From positions 39,525 to 103,524 of the forward strand of contig JBAPOP010000013.1 of NCBI GenBank assembly GCA_049279675.1: DNA of 64,000 nucleotides, read 5' to 3'. A program made the translations under genes and the position numbers. Positions 8,778 through 18,259 of the stretch are shown here, one piece after another (positions within the stretch are counted from its first letter, which is position 1; every line of letters starts with the position of its first letter). The notes below the pieces were generated by a model. The model had not been told where the DNA came from. It did no database searches and was given only the letters and a program-made list of their open reading frames with translations. The DNA is from Palsa-147 sp049279675 (GTDB lineage: Bacteria; Acidobacteriota; Terriglobia; Acidiferrales; UBA7541).

Positions 8778-11084
8778 TCAGCGGGTGATATCGAAAGTTA
8801 TTTTCGCGGTCGCGGTATTGTCGTAGCGATTGCTCACGCGAACAGAAAACGTGTGCTCGCCAGCCGAGAGATCGTGGAGCGCCATCTCGTAGGATTCTTG
8901 CAGTGAATCCGAGAGAGAGCCCTTCGGGAAAACCACGCTCCAATCGCTGCTATCCAGGCTGTACTCGGCGCGTTCAATCGTGCTGGCCGGATCGCGGACG
9001 TCAAACACCACCGTCGCATCTCCATGGCCGCCGCTGCCCGCCTGCGCGCGCACGTGCTCGATGGTGGGCGGCGTATTGTCTACGTCGAAGCGATCGCTCA
9101 CGCGCTCCGCGGTCAGCGCCCGGTCAGCCGGATTCGACGGAGCGTCTGACGCGACGATCTTCAGGAAGTATGCGCCATCCGGCAGCGTCGTCGCGTCCCA
9201 CGAATAATAATGCTGTTCGATCTTATCCTTCAGCAGCCGCCAGTTTTTTTCGCCTTCTCCCTGGATGTAGACGCTGAACGTCAAGTCGTCATCGTTCTCG
9301 TCGTGGGTGGACCACAGCACGCTTCGGTAGCCCTTTTGTTCGAACCCTTGCGGCGGAATTTCCACCTTGACAGGTTTCGGCAGTTCGGCAGGAGCCGGCG
9401 TGATAGGGCCAGTCGGATTGTAGCCCGGCGGGATACGGAGCTGAACTGGGACCGGAGCGCCTACACCGCCAACAGGAGACACGAAGCCTTGCACGCGAAT
9501 TCCGGGACTCTGAACGATGATGCTGTCGATCACGGGCGCGACATTCTTTGGCAAATAAGCGAGATTGACCCACGAAATAGTCGGAGCGCCTCCGCCGTCG
9601 GTCTCGCGGAAGACTACCTTCCATTGCACGAATCGAGCCGCCGGACACGACACCGTCTCTCCGCCCGCGTTCGAGTACGGCCCCGCCCAATCGCTCCAAT
9701 TTTCTCCGGGCCGCGACGTATTTCCCGATCGCACGTAGAACGCGACCTTACCGGCGGTCGCGCCGTTCTCGCCCCACCACGTGAGCTTGCCCCACTGCGA
9801 AAAAATCTTGGCGTCGAATGCTTCGGATTCGTACGAACCGTCTTTTTCCTGCCCGGGCCCAAGCACGAACACCTTGCCGGGATTCGCCGTCGCCACGTAG
9901 ACCGTGCCGCCCGCTCCGGGCGCAAACGCGGTTACCTGATCAGACGCTGCGCTCGCACTAATTGAAAAAACTCTTTGGCCTTCTAACTCAATCACGTTGC
10001 CGTGGTTGCCGGTGCCGAGAAGCAACTTCCCATTGTTTGCAAGGCTGAGCGCATACACCGCATCCTCTCGCGAACTCCACAGCGATTCCGGCGATCCATC
10101 GGGCGCAATGTGAAGAACTTCTCCTCCTCCGGTCACGGACGGGAAGAAGGGAATCGGCGCGGCGGCCGTGATGGGCACCTGTGCTTCGATTGTCACCTGC
10201 CCCCCCGCTGATACTTGGGCTTGCGGCGGAGCTTGAACGATCACTGGAGGTGGAACGAATGGCACCGTCTTCGGCTTTTCGCCGATCGCCGCGGCGTAGA
10301 TGTTTCCGTGCGCGTCGTCGAGAAGCGCCGTTACTTCCTTTTTGTCGGTCTCGTAGAGCACGAACGCGTGTCCAGCCTCCGGCGTGCCTGCGCCTTTTTT
10401 CGCCGAGACATCCACACGCAGGATCAAGCCATCAGGATCCGTCCCAACTAGCAGGTTGCCTTTGGCATCCAAAGCGAGCGATCGCGCGTGGCGCTCGTCA
10501 GTCTTGTAGAAGAGCAGGCCCTTTCCATCCGGCCCGACAGCGAACACTTCGCCTTTGTCGCCGGTTCCGACGAACAGCGTTCCGTGCGAATCCAGCGCGA
10601 GAGCCCAGATGTACTTTGTCTTCGGCTCGAAAAATACGCTCTTCTGCCCGTCGGGCGTGACTTTATAGACTTTTCCGTCGGGTGATGTGCCCACGTACAA
10701 ATTATCTTTGGAGTCGAACAGGATCGTTTGCGCGGAAAGTTCTTGCGATTCGAAAACGGTCGTCGCTTTTCCGCTTTCGTCGAAACGCACGACCTTTGCA
10801 TTCGATCCGCCCGCCGCAAACACGTGCCCGTGCGAATCGAGTCGCACCTGCCACAAATATGCCAGGTTGGGATCGGCGAACTGCGCAAAATGAGGAGCAG
10901 GCGCGAGCCACCCGTCGCTTCGCAGCGCCACTCCTTTCCGCGTGCCCTTCTCGAAGTCCGAGTAATCCGTCTGCCGCCAGAACCGCGTGTGCTCACCCTT
11001 CGCGGTACCCGAAAGCACCAGAATCGATCCGATGGCGCCGAGAGCCGCCAGCAAGCACACCGCGCACGTTCGTAATCTCTTCAA
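8778..11084 (-). CDS. Exported beta-propeller protein with C-terminal Ig-like region, unknown function
   Basis: About 768 residues. TTG at 11084 is preferred because AAGGAG lies nine bases upstream and the sequence then opens with a signal peptide (KRLRT, then a hydrophobic AVCLLAALGAIGSILVLSG). A GTG at 11114 overlapping the previous stop is the alternative. Residues ~60-430 hold repeats of the type LDSHGxLFVGTGDKGEVFxVxPDGK, as in NHL/PQQ-like propellers. A Pro-rich stretch follows, and the C-terminal ~150 residues look like Ig/fibronectin sheets (SLDSSDWSVVFP, GEHTFSVRVSNR). It lies in one transcription unit after an S55 peptidase, suggesting a shared envelope role. No catalytic motif was recognised. 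Confidence 0.72.
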   Translation of the reverse strand: MKRLRTCAVCLLAALGAIGSILVLSGTAKGEHTRFWRQTDYSDFEKGTRKGVALRSDGWLAPAPHFAQFADPNLAYLWQVRLDSHGHVFAAGGSNAKVVRFDESGKATTVFESQELSAQTILFDSKDNLYVGTSPDGKVYKVTPDGQKSVFFEPKTKYIWALALDSHGTLFVGTGDKGEVFAVGPDGKGLLFYKTDERHARSLALDAKGNLLVGTDPDGLILRVDVSAKKGAGTPEAGHAFVLYETDKKEVTALLDDAHGNIYAAAIGEKPKTVPFVPPPVIVQAPPQAQVSAGGQVTIEAQVPITAAAPIPFFPSVTGGGEVLHIAPDGSPESLWSSREDAVYALSLANNGKLLLGTGNHGNVIELEGQRVFSISASAASDQVTAFAPGAGGTVYVATANPGKVFVLGPGQEKDGSYESEAFDAKIFSQWGKLTWWGENGATAGKVAFYVRSGNTSRPGENWSDWAGPYSNAGGETVSCPAARFVQWKVVFRETDGGGAPTISWVNLAYLPKNVAPVIDSIIVQSPGIRVQGFVSPVGGVGAPVPVQLRIPPGYNPTGPITPAPAELPKPVKVEIPPQGFEQKGYRSVLWSTHDENDDDLTFSVYIQGEGEKNWRLLKDKIEQHYYSWDATTLPDGAYFLKIVASDAPSNPADRALTAERVSDRFDVDNTPPTIEHVRAQAGSGGHGDATVVFDVRDPASTIERAEYSLDSSDWSVVFPKGSLSDSLQESYEMALHDLSAGEHTFSVRVSNRYDNTATAKITFDITR

Positions 11085-11110
11085 ACTCGCGACTCCTTCT
11101 TGTGAGGAAC

Positions 11111-12931
11111 TCACTTCACTGTGATGGTAAGCGCCCGCTGGCCCGCGATCACTTGATTCATGGGCAGGGACCATTCGCCTGCCGCTGACTGGCTCAAAAG
11201 CCGCGCGGCGCCCGGGTTGCGGCGCTGATCCATGATATTGATTTCCGAAAGCGGCACGTTGGGAAGCTCTTTGTCTTCGACGAGCAGAGTTGGCGTCGCT
11301 TGCAGCAGCGCGGCATACAGGCGGTCGTTGCGCCTCTCGCGATTCATCACGGCCACCAGCTCATCGAGGCCTGCCAACTGAGATGGCGCGCCGAAAGGTT
11401 GCGTCATCCGGTTGAGCGTTTCGCCATCGGAGACCAGCAATTCCATCGGTCCCCGCGCGGACTGAATCGGAATCGTAATCGGAATCTCCTGAATGAAAGG
11501 AGAGCCGCGATAGGGCCGCAAAAGAACCTTCACGCCGACGGTTTCGCCGGGCTCGACTTCGCTTTTCTCGCTCCACGCACTTTCAATCGTCGCGGACCTG
11601 TGCGCCGGAAGGCTCGTGACGCGAAGTGAAACCTTGTCGATTTTTGCCGGCTCGTAAGGATTCGCATAAATTTGGCTGAAAGTCCGCAGCACCGCGAATG
11701 CAATCTGCAGTCCACCAGGGGCCCCGCCTTCCTGCGGCGCGTAGAAATCCTCAAGCTTCACGGACCCGTGGTCTTTCACATCGATCGACCCGCTCAGTTG
11801 TAGCGTCGTGCCTTCGGTGTATGCCGTGTTTCCCGAAATTCCATTCAACGCCGAGACGGCGACGAGCAGCGGCGTGAGCTGCTTGATTTCCGCAACATCG
11901 AAGTGAAAGTGCTTTTCCTCTTGCGGCGTCGTGATCGTCACATCCATCGGAATCATGTGCGGCCCCGGGCCCAACTTCCCCATTACCGCCGTCGTTCGAT
12001 CCTCTGTCAGCGTCCCGATCACGCTCCCGCTGCTCATGATTTTCGTGGATTCCATCGCGGAATTCAGCGTCATCACCACATGCCCGCGCGTCAGCGGCAT
12101 CGAGACGTCGCCGAAGCTGAATAGCGGATGTCCGCACGCGAACACCCGGTCACCCACGATCGCTGTTACCGTGCATCCCGCGTCGAACGAGAGATCGCCG
12201 CCGATCAATTCCATTCCTACCATGTCGCCGGGTTTGAGCTTCGCGTCTTCGGGCGAAGGAGCGGCGGTGCCGCCCACCATCGCGGTCAATCCGAGCGCGC
12301 GAAACTGGCTTCCGAATTGTGCGATTGTCTCCGGATACACACCGGTCATGATGAGCGGAGTTTTGATCGGAACGAGATAGCTGCCGGAATTAACCGAGGC
12401 GCTTCGCGCAAGTTCCGGCGGGAGCGGAATCTGGAACGTGGGCGATCCAGCCACCATCGTCGCCCACGAGGTCGCATCCGTGGAAGACTCAAGCGGAACT
12501 GCTGCCGATTTCGGCGCGCCGTCAGCCGGAAGCGCGTTGTTGATGTCGAGCATGTTCGCAATCGGCGTCACTCCACCAATCGCTTCCTTCGTGAACATTC
12601 CGAGCTTCAGCGAAAGCGCGCCCACCAACTTGCCATCGATATAGACAGGGCTGCCGCTCATGCCCGCGACAACACCGGAGTGTTCCGGCTTGTCGCCCAA
12701 TAATTGAACGAGAATCACATCGAGCTTCGGGCCGAGTGCGTTGCGAAGCACGCCGATAACGACTAAGTCCATCGGCTCGACAGTATCGCCGCTGAAAATT
12801 GTGTACGCGATGCCTTTCATTCCAGGCTGAATCTGATCGATCGGCATGGTTCTATCGTCTGCAGCGGGCAGGGATGCGGAAGCAGTCAGGAGCAGAAGTG
12901 CGGTCAGGGCTAGGGCGAGACGTTTTCGCAT
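11111..12931 (-). CDS. SpoIVB-type (S55) peptidase-domain protein
   Basis: 606 residues starting at ATG 12931 with a clear signal peptide (RKRLALALTALLLLTASASLPAADD). The motif GMSGSPVYIDGKLVGAL at about residues 90-106 carries the serine expected of S55 peptidases. VFACGHPLFSFGD later matches the family's second conserved block. The C-terminal third has Ig-like beta sequence (TVGVKVLLRPYRG). S55 proteins in sporulators cut SpoIVFA; this organism shows no sporulation genes here, so its role is likely envelope proteolysis or scaffolding. The stop is followed within about 27 bases by the exported propeller gene. No strong ribosome site was seen. Confidence 0.8.
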   Translation of the reverse strand: MRKRLALALTALLLLTASASLPAADDRTMPIDQIQPGMKGIAYTIFSGDTVEPMDLVVIGVLRNALGPKLDVILVQLLGDKPEHSGVVAGMSGSPVYIDGKLVGALSLKLGMFTKEAIGGVTPIANMLDINNALPADGAPKSAAVPLESSTDATSWATMVAGSPTFQIPLPPELARSASVNSGSYLVPIKTPLIMTGVYPETIAQFGSQFRALGLTAMVGGTAAPSPEDAKLKPGDMVGMELIGGDLSFDAGCTVTAIVGDRVFACGHPLFSFGDVSMPLTRGHVVMTLNSAMESTKIMSSGSVIGTLTEDRTTAVMGKLGPGPHMIPMDVTITTPQEEKHFHFDVAEIKQLTPLLVAVSALNGISGNTAYTEGTTLQLSGSIDVKDHGSVKLEDFYAPQEGGAPGGLQIAFAVLRTFSQIYANPYEPAKIDKVSLRVTSLPAHRSATIESAWSEKSEVEPGETVGVKVLLRPYRGSPFIQEIPITIPIQSARGPMELLVSDGETLNRMTQPFGAPSQLAGLDELVAVMNRERRNDRLYAALLQATPTLLVEDKELPNVPLSEINIMDQRRNPGAARLLSQSAAGEWSLPMNQVIAGQRALTITVK

Positions 12932-13069
12932 AAATTTTGATGATACCCGTGCTACCGAAGCGGCGCAAACCATCGTTTCAGCGGAGTTAGATGCCGGATA
13001 CCCGTGTGGCGTTCCTTCAACCCATCGCGACGAATTGGAGTTCCGCGCCAACCTGATAGAATTCCGTTT

Positions 13070-14362
13070 GTGAGCAAAGCGAAGATTGAACCCGCGAAGA
13101 AGATTGAAGGAGTCGTCGAACTCCCCGGCGACAAGTCCATCTCCCACCGCTACGCAATTCTCTGCGCGCTTGCCGACGGCCCGAGCGAAATCCGCAATTA
13201 TTCCTCCGCTGCCGATTGCAAAAGCACTCTCGATTGTCTTAGACGTTTGAGCGTCGAATTCGAAGCGCGCGATCGCACGATTCGGATAAAAGGAAAGGGG
13301 CTTCGCGGTCTGGCATCTCCCCGCCGCTCACTGGACGCCGGCAATTCCGGCACCACGATGCGCCTTCTCACCGGGGTGCTGGCCGGGCAATCGTTCTCTT
13401 CTACCATTACGGGCGATGGCTCGCTGCGGCGTCGTCCGATGCGCCGGATTCTCGATCCTCTCACCGCCATGGGCGCGAAAATCTCCGCTCACGAAGCTGG
13501 CCTTGCGCCTCTCGAAATTCAAGGCGCGCCCTTGCATTCGATTGATTACACGCTGCCGGTGGCAAGCGCGCAGGTAAAGTCGGCGATCCTCCTCGCGGGC
13601 CTGTACGCCGATGGCGAAACGTCAGTTCACGAATCAGTTGCCACGCGCGACCACCTCGAGCTCGCCCTCCGCGAATTCGGCGCGCGCGTTTTTGCCGCCA
13701 AGGGCGTCGTTCGGATCCAAGGCGGCCCTCGCCTCGAGGGCCGAGGCTTGACAGTTCCCGGCGATCTCTCCGCTGCCGTTTTCTTCATCGCCGCCGCGCT
13801 GATCTTACCCGGCTCGAATGTCATTCTTCACGATGTCGGCCTCAATCCTACGCGCACGCGCATCCTCGACTTCCTGATTTCGATTGGCGCGTCGATTCAC
13901 GTCGCATCGCTGCAAAGCCGCGACGGAGAACTCGTCGGCGATCTCGCCGTGCGCTACGCACCTCTCGCGGGCGGCACGATTTCGGGCGCGCAAGTGGCCG
14001 AAACGATTGACGAATTGCCGATGCTTGCCGCGCTCGGCCCATTCACGGAGAATGGAATTGAAATTCGCGGCGCTCAGGAGTTGCGCGTGAAGGAAAGCGA
14101 TCGCGTTTCAGCCCTCGCGGAATCGCTAGGGCGAATGGGCGCGCGCGTTGAAGAGTTCCCGGATGGCTTGCGAGTGGAAGGCCGAGGTGCGGGAAAATTG
14201 TACGGCGCAAAAATCGATCCGCGCGGGGATCATCGCATTGCGATGGCGCTGGCAGTCGCGGGGCTCGGCGCCGAGGGAACAACGGTTATTCAGGACGCCC
14301 AATGCGCCGCAGTCTCTTTCCCCGATTTTTTCGCGACGATCGATCGGATGGTCGAGCGCTAG
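13070..14362 (+). CDS. aroA: 3-phosphoshikimate 1-carboxyvinyltransferase (EPSP synthase)
   Basis: Joins phosphoenolpyruvate to shikimate-3-phosphate, the sixth step of the shikimate pathway. 430 residues is the usual length. GTG at 13070 is chosen because the conserved PGDKSISHR then falls at residues 19-27; the longer in-frame extension overlaps the divergent S55 gene. Other signatures are LDAGNSGTTMRLLTG, QVKSAILLAGL, the KESDRV box and DHRIAMALAVAGL. It stands alone on this strand between the S55 gene (divergent) and the DUF4097 gene (convergent, 18 bases apart). Confidence 0.96.
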   Translation: MSKAKIEPAKKIEGVVELPGDKSISHRYAILCALADGPSEIRNYSSAADCKSTLDCLRRLSVEFEARDRTIRIKGKGLRGLASPRRSLDAGNSGTTMRLLTGVLAGQSFSSTITGDGSLRRRPMRRILDPLTAMGAKISAHEAGLAPLEIQGAPLHSIDYTLPVASAQVKSAILLAGLYADGETSVHESVATRDHLELALREFGARVFAAKGVVRIQGGPRLEGRGLTVPGDLSAAVFFIAAALILPGSNVILHDVGLNPTRTRILDFLISIGASIHVASLQSRDGELVGDLAVRYAPLAGGTISGAQVAETIDELPMLAALGPFTENGIEIRGAQELRVKESDRVSALAESLGRMGARVEEFPDGLRVEGRGAGKLYGAKIDPRGDHRIAMALAVAGLGAEGTTVIQDAQCAAVSFPDFFATIDRMVER

Positions 14363-14380
14363 CCGCGGGACCCGCGCGTC

Positions 14381-15739
14381 TTACGATTCGGATTTGCGCA
14401 GATTGATCGTTCCGTAGCTCGTGGCGATGGTAATTTTCGGCCCGCGCGTTCCCACTTTTCCATTCAGCGAAGATGAGTCCTCGGAAGTTTGCTGGTTTAA
14501 GCCCGACGCGCCGAAGTCGCTCTGAATGTCTCCTGAACGGGAAGCGGCTGTAATTTCAAAAGTAGACGCCGCAGGAATCGCGAGCTCCACTCCGCCCGTG
14601 TCGTTCGTGATATTGATCTCATCTTTCGGCGGTTGGTTCAAGTTAACGGACACATCGCCATGCGCGTCGCTGATCTCGATCCGCCCGGCCGTGTTTTCCA
14701 GATTGACGTCGCGATCGCGCGTCGCCACCCGGATGTTCCCGCGCACGTCCGAAACCTGCAGCCCGCCGGAATCAAGATCGAGGTGACCGCGCAGATTCAG
14801 AATCGTCAGAGTTGTACGCGATGATGTAAACCGCGTCGTTTGCGCGATCTTTTCAAGCTGCACCGAGCCGTAAAAGTCTCCATCGAATGTCGCGTCGCCG
14901 CTGACGTCAGAAACACTCACGTCGTTCCCCGGCCCTTTCACGGACACGTCGCCCTTAATGTTGGCCGCGCGGACGTCTCCGCTTTGCATTTCAATCGTCA
15001 CGCCGCCGGTGTCGTGAACTTCCACGTCGCCGTGGTGCGTCGTCGCCGTAACAGTTCCCGAAACGCCGCCGACGTTGATGTCTCCCTTTTCCGTTTTCGC
15101 AATAATCGTGGCTTGCTTGGGCACGTGAACTTCAAAGTCCACGCGGGCGTGGCCGCGTCCAGAGGTCCCCGACGGCCGCACTTCGTACCCCGTCGTGCCC
15201 ATCGGTGCAATTTGCAAAGTGATTTCTTCTCCGCGCTTGCGCGATTCTTGATCGCTGAGAGCCGTGACCGTCTTCGTGGCCACGACGCGAAGTTCGTCGC
15301 TGTCTTCCGCGAAGACGGTAATGTCGCCCTCATCGGTGTTTATCGAGATCGTGGAGTTCGGTGGAATCTTCTGCGCCGGCAGCTCTTCGGCTACAGCGAC
15401 GCCCTTGTTCGTCCAGATGTCGCCGATGTCGAGACTAGGGAATTGCGTTCGTACGCGGTCGTAACCGTCGAGCCCGAGAGCGAGGAAGATCAGAAGAATC
15501 AGCAACGCGATCTCGCTGCCTGTGACAACGGGCCGTCGCGGATCCGCGGGGTTGCGGGGCGAAAAATTCTCAATGAGCTTGGCGATACCCCAGACAATCA
15601 GCAGCAGCGGCCAATAAACGCGAAACAGATGAGCGATTCCAAGTTCCGGACGGAAGTGATGCAGCAGGAACAGCACGCCGATCAGAATCAAGATCAGCCC
15701 GCCAAACACCGATTGCCGCTGATGCGTGCCGTTGCTCAT
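14381..15739 (-). CDS. Membrane-anchored DUF4097 (adhesin-like beta-helix) protein
   Basis: 452 residues. The N-terminus has paired hydrophobic helices (about residues 11-28 and 40-54) in the arrangement of LiaI/LiaF-like (DUF5668) membrane domains, then a third at about 75-90. From ~130 onward there are many short beta repeats of the type GDINVGGVSGTVTATTHHGDVEV and GGVELAIPA, typical of the DUF4097 beta-helix. It is the last gene of a five-gene minus-strand run headed by an ECF sigma factor. By analogy to LiaF/PspC-type proteins it may sense or respond to envelope damage. That role is inference from context. Confidence 0.8.
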   Translation of the reverse strand: MSNGTHQRQSVFGGLILILIGVLFLLHHFRPELGIAHLFRVYWPLLLIVWGIAKLIENFSPRNPADPRRPVVTGSEIALLILLIFLALGLDGYDRVRTQFPSLDIGDIWTNKGVAVAEELPAQKIPPNSTISINTDEGDITVFAEDSDELRVVATKTVTALSDQESRKRGEEITLQIAPMGTTGYEVRPSGTSGRGHARVDFEVHVPKQATIIAKTEKGDINVGGVSGTVTATTHHGDVEVHDTGGVTIEMQSGDVRAANIKGDVSVKGPGNDVSVSDVSGDATFDGDFYGSVQLEKIAQTTRFTSSRTTLTILNLRGHLDLDSGGLQVSDVRGNIRVATRDRDVNLENTAGRIEISDAHGDVSVNLNQPPKDEINITNDTGGVELAIPAASTFEITAASRSGDIQSDFGASGLNQQTSEDSSSLNGKVGTRGPKITIATSYGTINLRKSES

Positions 15740-15782
15740 TATTGTATGCAGTCGCGAATGCTGGCCGTTCGCTGGCCTGCGC

Positions 15783-16007
15783 TCACGTGCGCTTCTCCTT
15801 GTCCACGTGCCCTTCGGTAGAAGCCGTTGCTTCGAGCAGTTTTACGCCGCCAATGACGATCAAGATAACGGGCCAGAGCTCCCCGAACGAAATTCGATTC
15901 GAGAATTGCTGGATAAGAAAGAGCACGCCAATCGTGATCAAGATCGCGGGCCCCATAAGCCCGCCCAACCGGCACCTCGCACATGTGCACCGCGTTTCAT
16001 CCGACAT
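15783..16007 (-). CDS. Small LiaI/DUF5668-like membrane protein
   Basis: 74 residues: a Cys-rich N-terminus (TRCTCARCRLGG), then two hydrophobic segments (GPAILITIGVLFLIQQF and ELWPVILIVIGGVKLLE) in the same hairpin arrangement as the start of the DUF4097 protein downstream and the end of the B-box protein upstream. It overlaps the upstream gene by 11 bases and precedes the DUF4097 gene by 43, so it is part of the same operon. Likely an inner-membrane component of the envelope-stress module; function unproven. Confidence 0.72.
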   Translation of the reverse strand: MSDETRCTCARCRLGGLMGPAILITIGVLFLIQQFSNRISFGELWPVILIVIGGVKLLEATASTEGHVDKEKRT

Positions 16008-16611
16008 GATTTGCGCCTCCCGCTGAGCCGCCGCGCGCGCGCTTCACCATCAGCCACACGCCGATTGCGATCAGAATCAACGGCCAACCTCGCTCAACCC
16101 ACTCCCCGCGAATTAATCCAAAATTCCCCAACAGCGCGAGCACGCCGAGCCCGACGAGCACGAACGCGCCAACGGGAAGCCGTCCCGTAGTCGCAGGCTG
16201 AGCAACAGGTGCCCCGTTGTATCGAGCTTTTGCCACTCGATACGCGTCAACCGACATATAAATAGGAAAGAGCCCGAAAGCGACCCAGCCGAGCACGTCG
16301 AGATCGCCGAGCGCGTTCGTGATGCCGGCCGCTAGAAGTCCGCCCCAAATCGCTACGTGAATGATTGCCTTCGTGTACTCGCCGTTATAGACCGCGCCCA
16401 ATCCGGGAATCAGCCCTAAAGCTGCTGCCGCTCCGGGATTGACGTCTGGCTTAACAGAAGGGGCCGCTGTCTGGTTTGAAATCGCGGCCGCAACGCAATT
16501 CTCACAATAGAGCGCGCCTCGGACATCGCGCGTACACTCGGGGCAGAGTGGCTTGCCGCAATTCCGGCAAAATCCGGTAGCATCCACTTCCGTGTGGACG
16601 GCGCACTTCAT
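15997..16611 (-). CDS. B-box zinc-finger membrane protein
   Basis: 204 residues. The first 40 carry Cys/His at positions 3, 6, 15, 18, 23, 26, 36 and 39 (CAVH, CRNC, CPEC, CENC), a B-box-like double zinc site. Then come a Gly/Ala-rich TM9-like region (LGLIPGLGAVYNGEYTKAI), two membrane segments, and a C-terminal LiaI-like hairpin (VGLGVLALLGNFGLI, WPLILIAIGVWLMV). The start overlaps the anti-sigma gene stop by four bases (ATGA). Such proteins are common in acidobacterial genomes; the role in this sigma-factor operon is unknown. Confidence 0.75.
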   Translation of the reverse strand: MKCAVHTEVDATGFCRNCGKPLCPECTRDVRGALYCENCVAAAISNQTAAPSVKPDVNPGAAAALGLIPGLGAVYNGEYTKAIIHVAIWGGLLAAGITNALGDLDVLGWVAFGLFPIYMSVDAYRVAKARYNGAPVAQPATTGRLPVGAFVLVGLGVLALLGNFGLIRGEWVERGWPLILIAIGVWLMVKRARGGSAGGANHVG

Positions 16612-17267
16612 TGTTGGCTCCTCATGGCTTCGCGCGTGACGATGTATGCGTATAAATTCGCATCGAGCGTCGAGCTTCGGCCCGGACGCGAGTCCTGTTG
16701 CGATTTCTCTTGTGGTGCCGGCGAAGCCGGAACTTCTTCCTGCTCCCGCTCACGTGCCGGCGATTCTTCTGGTCTCAGCTTGGACTGAATCTCGTAGACG
16801 ACTTTCAAATCGTTGACGTATTTGAGCGCGCGTCCGTAAGTCAGATGGGCCTGCCTATTCGCGGCGCGATACACATTTGATGGCGCCAGGCCGCCGTTCT
16901 TGATTTTCGCGGGGCTCAGGCCAAGCCCGTAGCCGAGAATGATCAATGTCACGGCGCAGGTCAGCGCGCCCATCGCAAACTTCGGCTGCACCAGAAAAGG
17001 CGCCCACGCGAACCATCCCCGCCATCCCGTTTTCTCCGGTCGCTCGCCAATTGTCTGATCGAGAATCGAATTGACGAGGTTCGATGGAACTTCCACCGGC
17101 GCAAGCGAACGCATTTGCCGGACCGTCGAGCCTACTCGTTCGATCAAGCGGGTACATTCGGCGCAATCGTCCACGTGCCGGTTCAACTCCGCTACATCGG
17201 CGGGGTCGAGACGATTATCGAGATAATCGCTCAGCCGCTCTTCGGTTTGTGCGCAAGTCCAATTCAT
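16608..17267 (-). CDS. Zinc-finger anti-sigma factor
   Basis: 219 residues. The N-terminus has the anti-sigma zinc motif HVDDCAEC (His31, Cys35, Cys38) with Cys5, as in the zf-HC2/ZAS family that clamps ECF sigma factors. One hydrophobic segment at about residues 99-116 (GALTCAVTLIILGYGLGL) anchors it in the inner membrane, leaving a ~100-residue C-terminal part rich in Glu/Pro/Gln outside. It starts 15 bases after the ECF sigma gene and should be its inhibitor, releasing it on an envelope or redox signal. The pairing is inferred from adjacency. Confidence 0.85.
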   Translation of the reverse strand: MNWTCAQTEERLSDYLDNRLDPADVAELNRHVDDCAECTRLIERVGSTVRQMRSLAPVEVPSNLVNSILDQTIGERPEKTGWRGWFAWAPFLVQPKFAMGALTCAVTLIILGYGLGLSPAKIKNGGLAPSNVYRAANRQAHLTYGRALKYVNDLKVVYEIQSKLRPEESPAREREQEEVPASPAPQEKSQQDSRPGRSSTLDANLYAYIVTREAMRSQQ

Positions 17268-17282
17268 TTCATCTCTCTGCCG

Positions 17283-17852
17283 TTACGCCGGTCGCAATCC
17301 CATTTGTTCCAGAATTCGTGCAAGCTCGATTCGTCCCCGGTTAATTCTCGATTTTACCGTTCCTTCGGGCACGGATAAAACCTCTTGAATTTCGTTGTAT
17401 TCCAGACCCTGCAAGTCCCGCAGGATTACGGCTTCGCGCAACTCCGGCGAAAGCCTCGACAACGCATGCTGGATCTGGTCGCTGAGTTCCGAGTCGGCCA
17501 GTTGCTTGAACGGCGTCCGGGTCGACGAGTGCTTTTCTTCCAGTCGCGGCATCTCGTCTTCGATCGAATCCGTTAGCCGGTCCCGCTTCGTTCGCCGGTA
17601 ATGATCCACCAGCAAATTTCGCGTTACGCTCGTGAGCCACGTCGGAAATCCTCCAGCGGCCGAACGATAACTCGCCATTGACCGGTAGATCTTGAGAAAA
17701 ACTTCCTGGCTCAGATCTTCGGCTTCGTGCGAGTTTCCCGTGAAGCGATAACACAGTCCGAAAACGCGGCGCGCATGGCGATGCACCAATTCCTCCCACG
17801 CCGGCCCGTCGCCCCGTAGGCATTTTTGTACCAATTGGGCATCGGGCTCCAA
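17283..17852 (-). CDS. ECF-family RNA polymerase sigma factor
   Basis: 189 residues with both ECF regions: region 2 (GLCYRFTGNSHEAEDLSQEVFLK split by the usual DLSQEVF box) and region 4 with the helix-turn-helix EYNEIQEVLSVPEGTVKSRI. The start is TTG at 17852; an in-frame TGA lies a few codons upstream and no ATG or GTG sits near the family N-terminus. It heads the operon containing its probable anti-sigma factor, two small membrane proteins and the DUF4097 protein. ECF factors normally autoregulate, but no -35/-10 pair for it was recognised with confidence. Confidence 0.9.
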   Translation of the reverse strand: MEPDAQLVQKCLRGDGPAWEELVHRHARRVFGLCYRFTGNSHEAEDLSQEVFLKIYRSMASYRSAAGGFPTWLTSVTRNLLVDHYRRTKRDRLTDSIEDEMPRLEEKHSSTRTPFKQLADSELSDQIQHALSRLSPELREAVILRDLQGLEYNEIQEVLSVPEGTVKSRINRGRIELARILEQMGLRPA

Positions 17853-18259
17853 TCGTTTTCGGCCTCATTGCCGCCATCGCTTTCCGGCCTCATCAACAGA
17901 AACGCATTTTCCGGCCGAAAAGTTCCGTGGCTGGGCGGCATATTAGCCACGCTTGCTTCCAAAACACAAGTGCGCTCGCAATTTAGAGGAAGATGCGTTT
18001 CACGCTAGGCTCGCGCAACGCGCGCATCCAGGTACTATCGCGTGCTTAGACCGCGAGTGATTTCTTGGCGCACGGAACGATAAACTGCGCGAGGCTCGGT
18101 ATCAATTCCGTGCCGCGCCGATCATAACATCTCGCGCTTTTCCGTCGAATCCGCCGCCCAGCGCGCCATTCGTTAATCGTCTCACCAGCGCTTGTCCGAC
18201 AGCGCTTCCTGCCCCCGAAACTTGACACCCTGCGCGCTTAGCTGCTACGGTCGCGTCGG
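17853..18259. other. Divergent intergenic region
   Basis: About 400 bases between the ECF operon and the flippase-like gene. No credible gene was found on either strand. On the plus strand TTGACA at 18222-18227 is followed after 18 bases by TACGGT (18246-18251), a plausible promoter whose start point would fall within a few bases of the ATG at 18260, implying a very short or absent leader. The sigma-factor side shows AT-rich patches but no motif that can be named. Confidence 0.4.
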
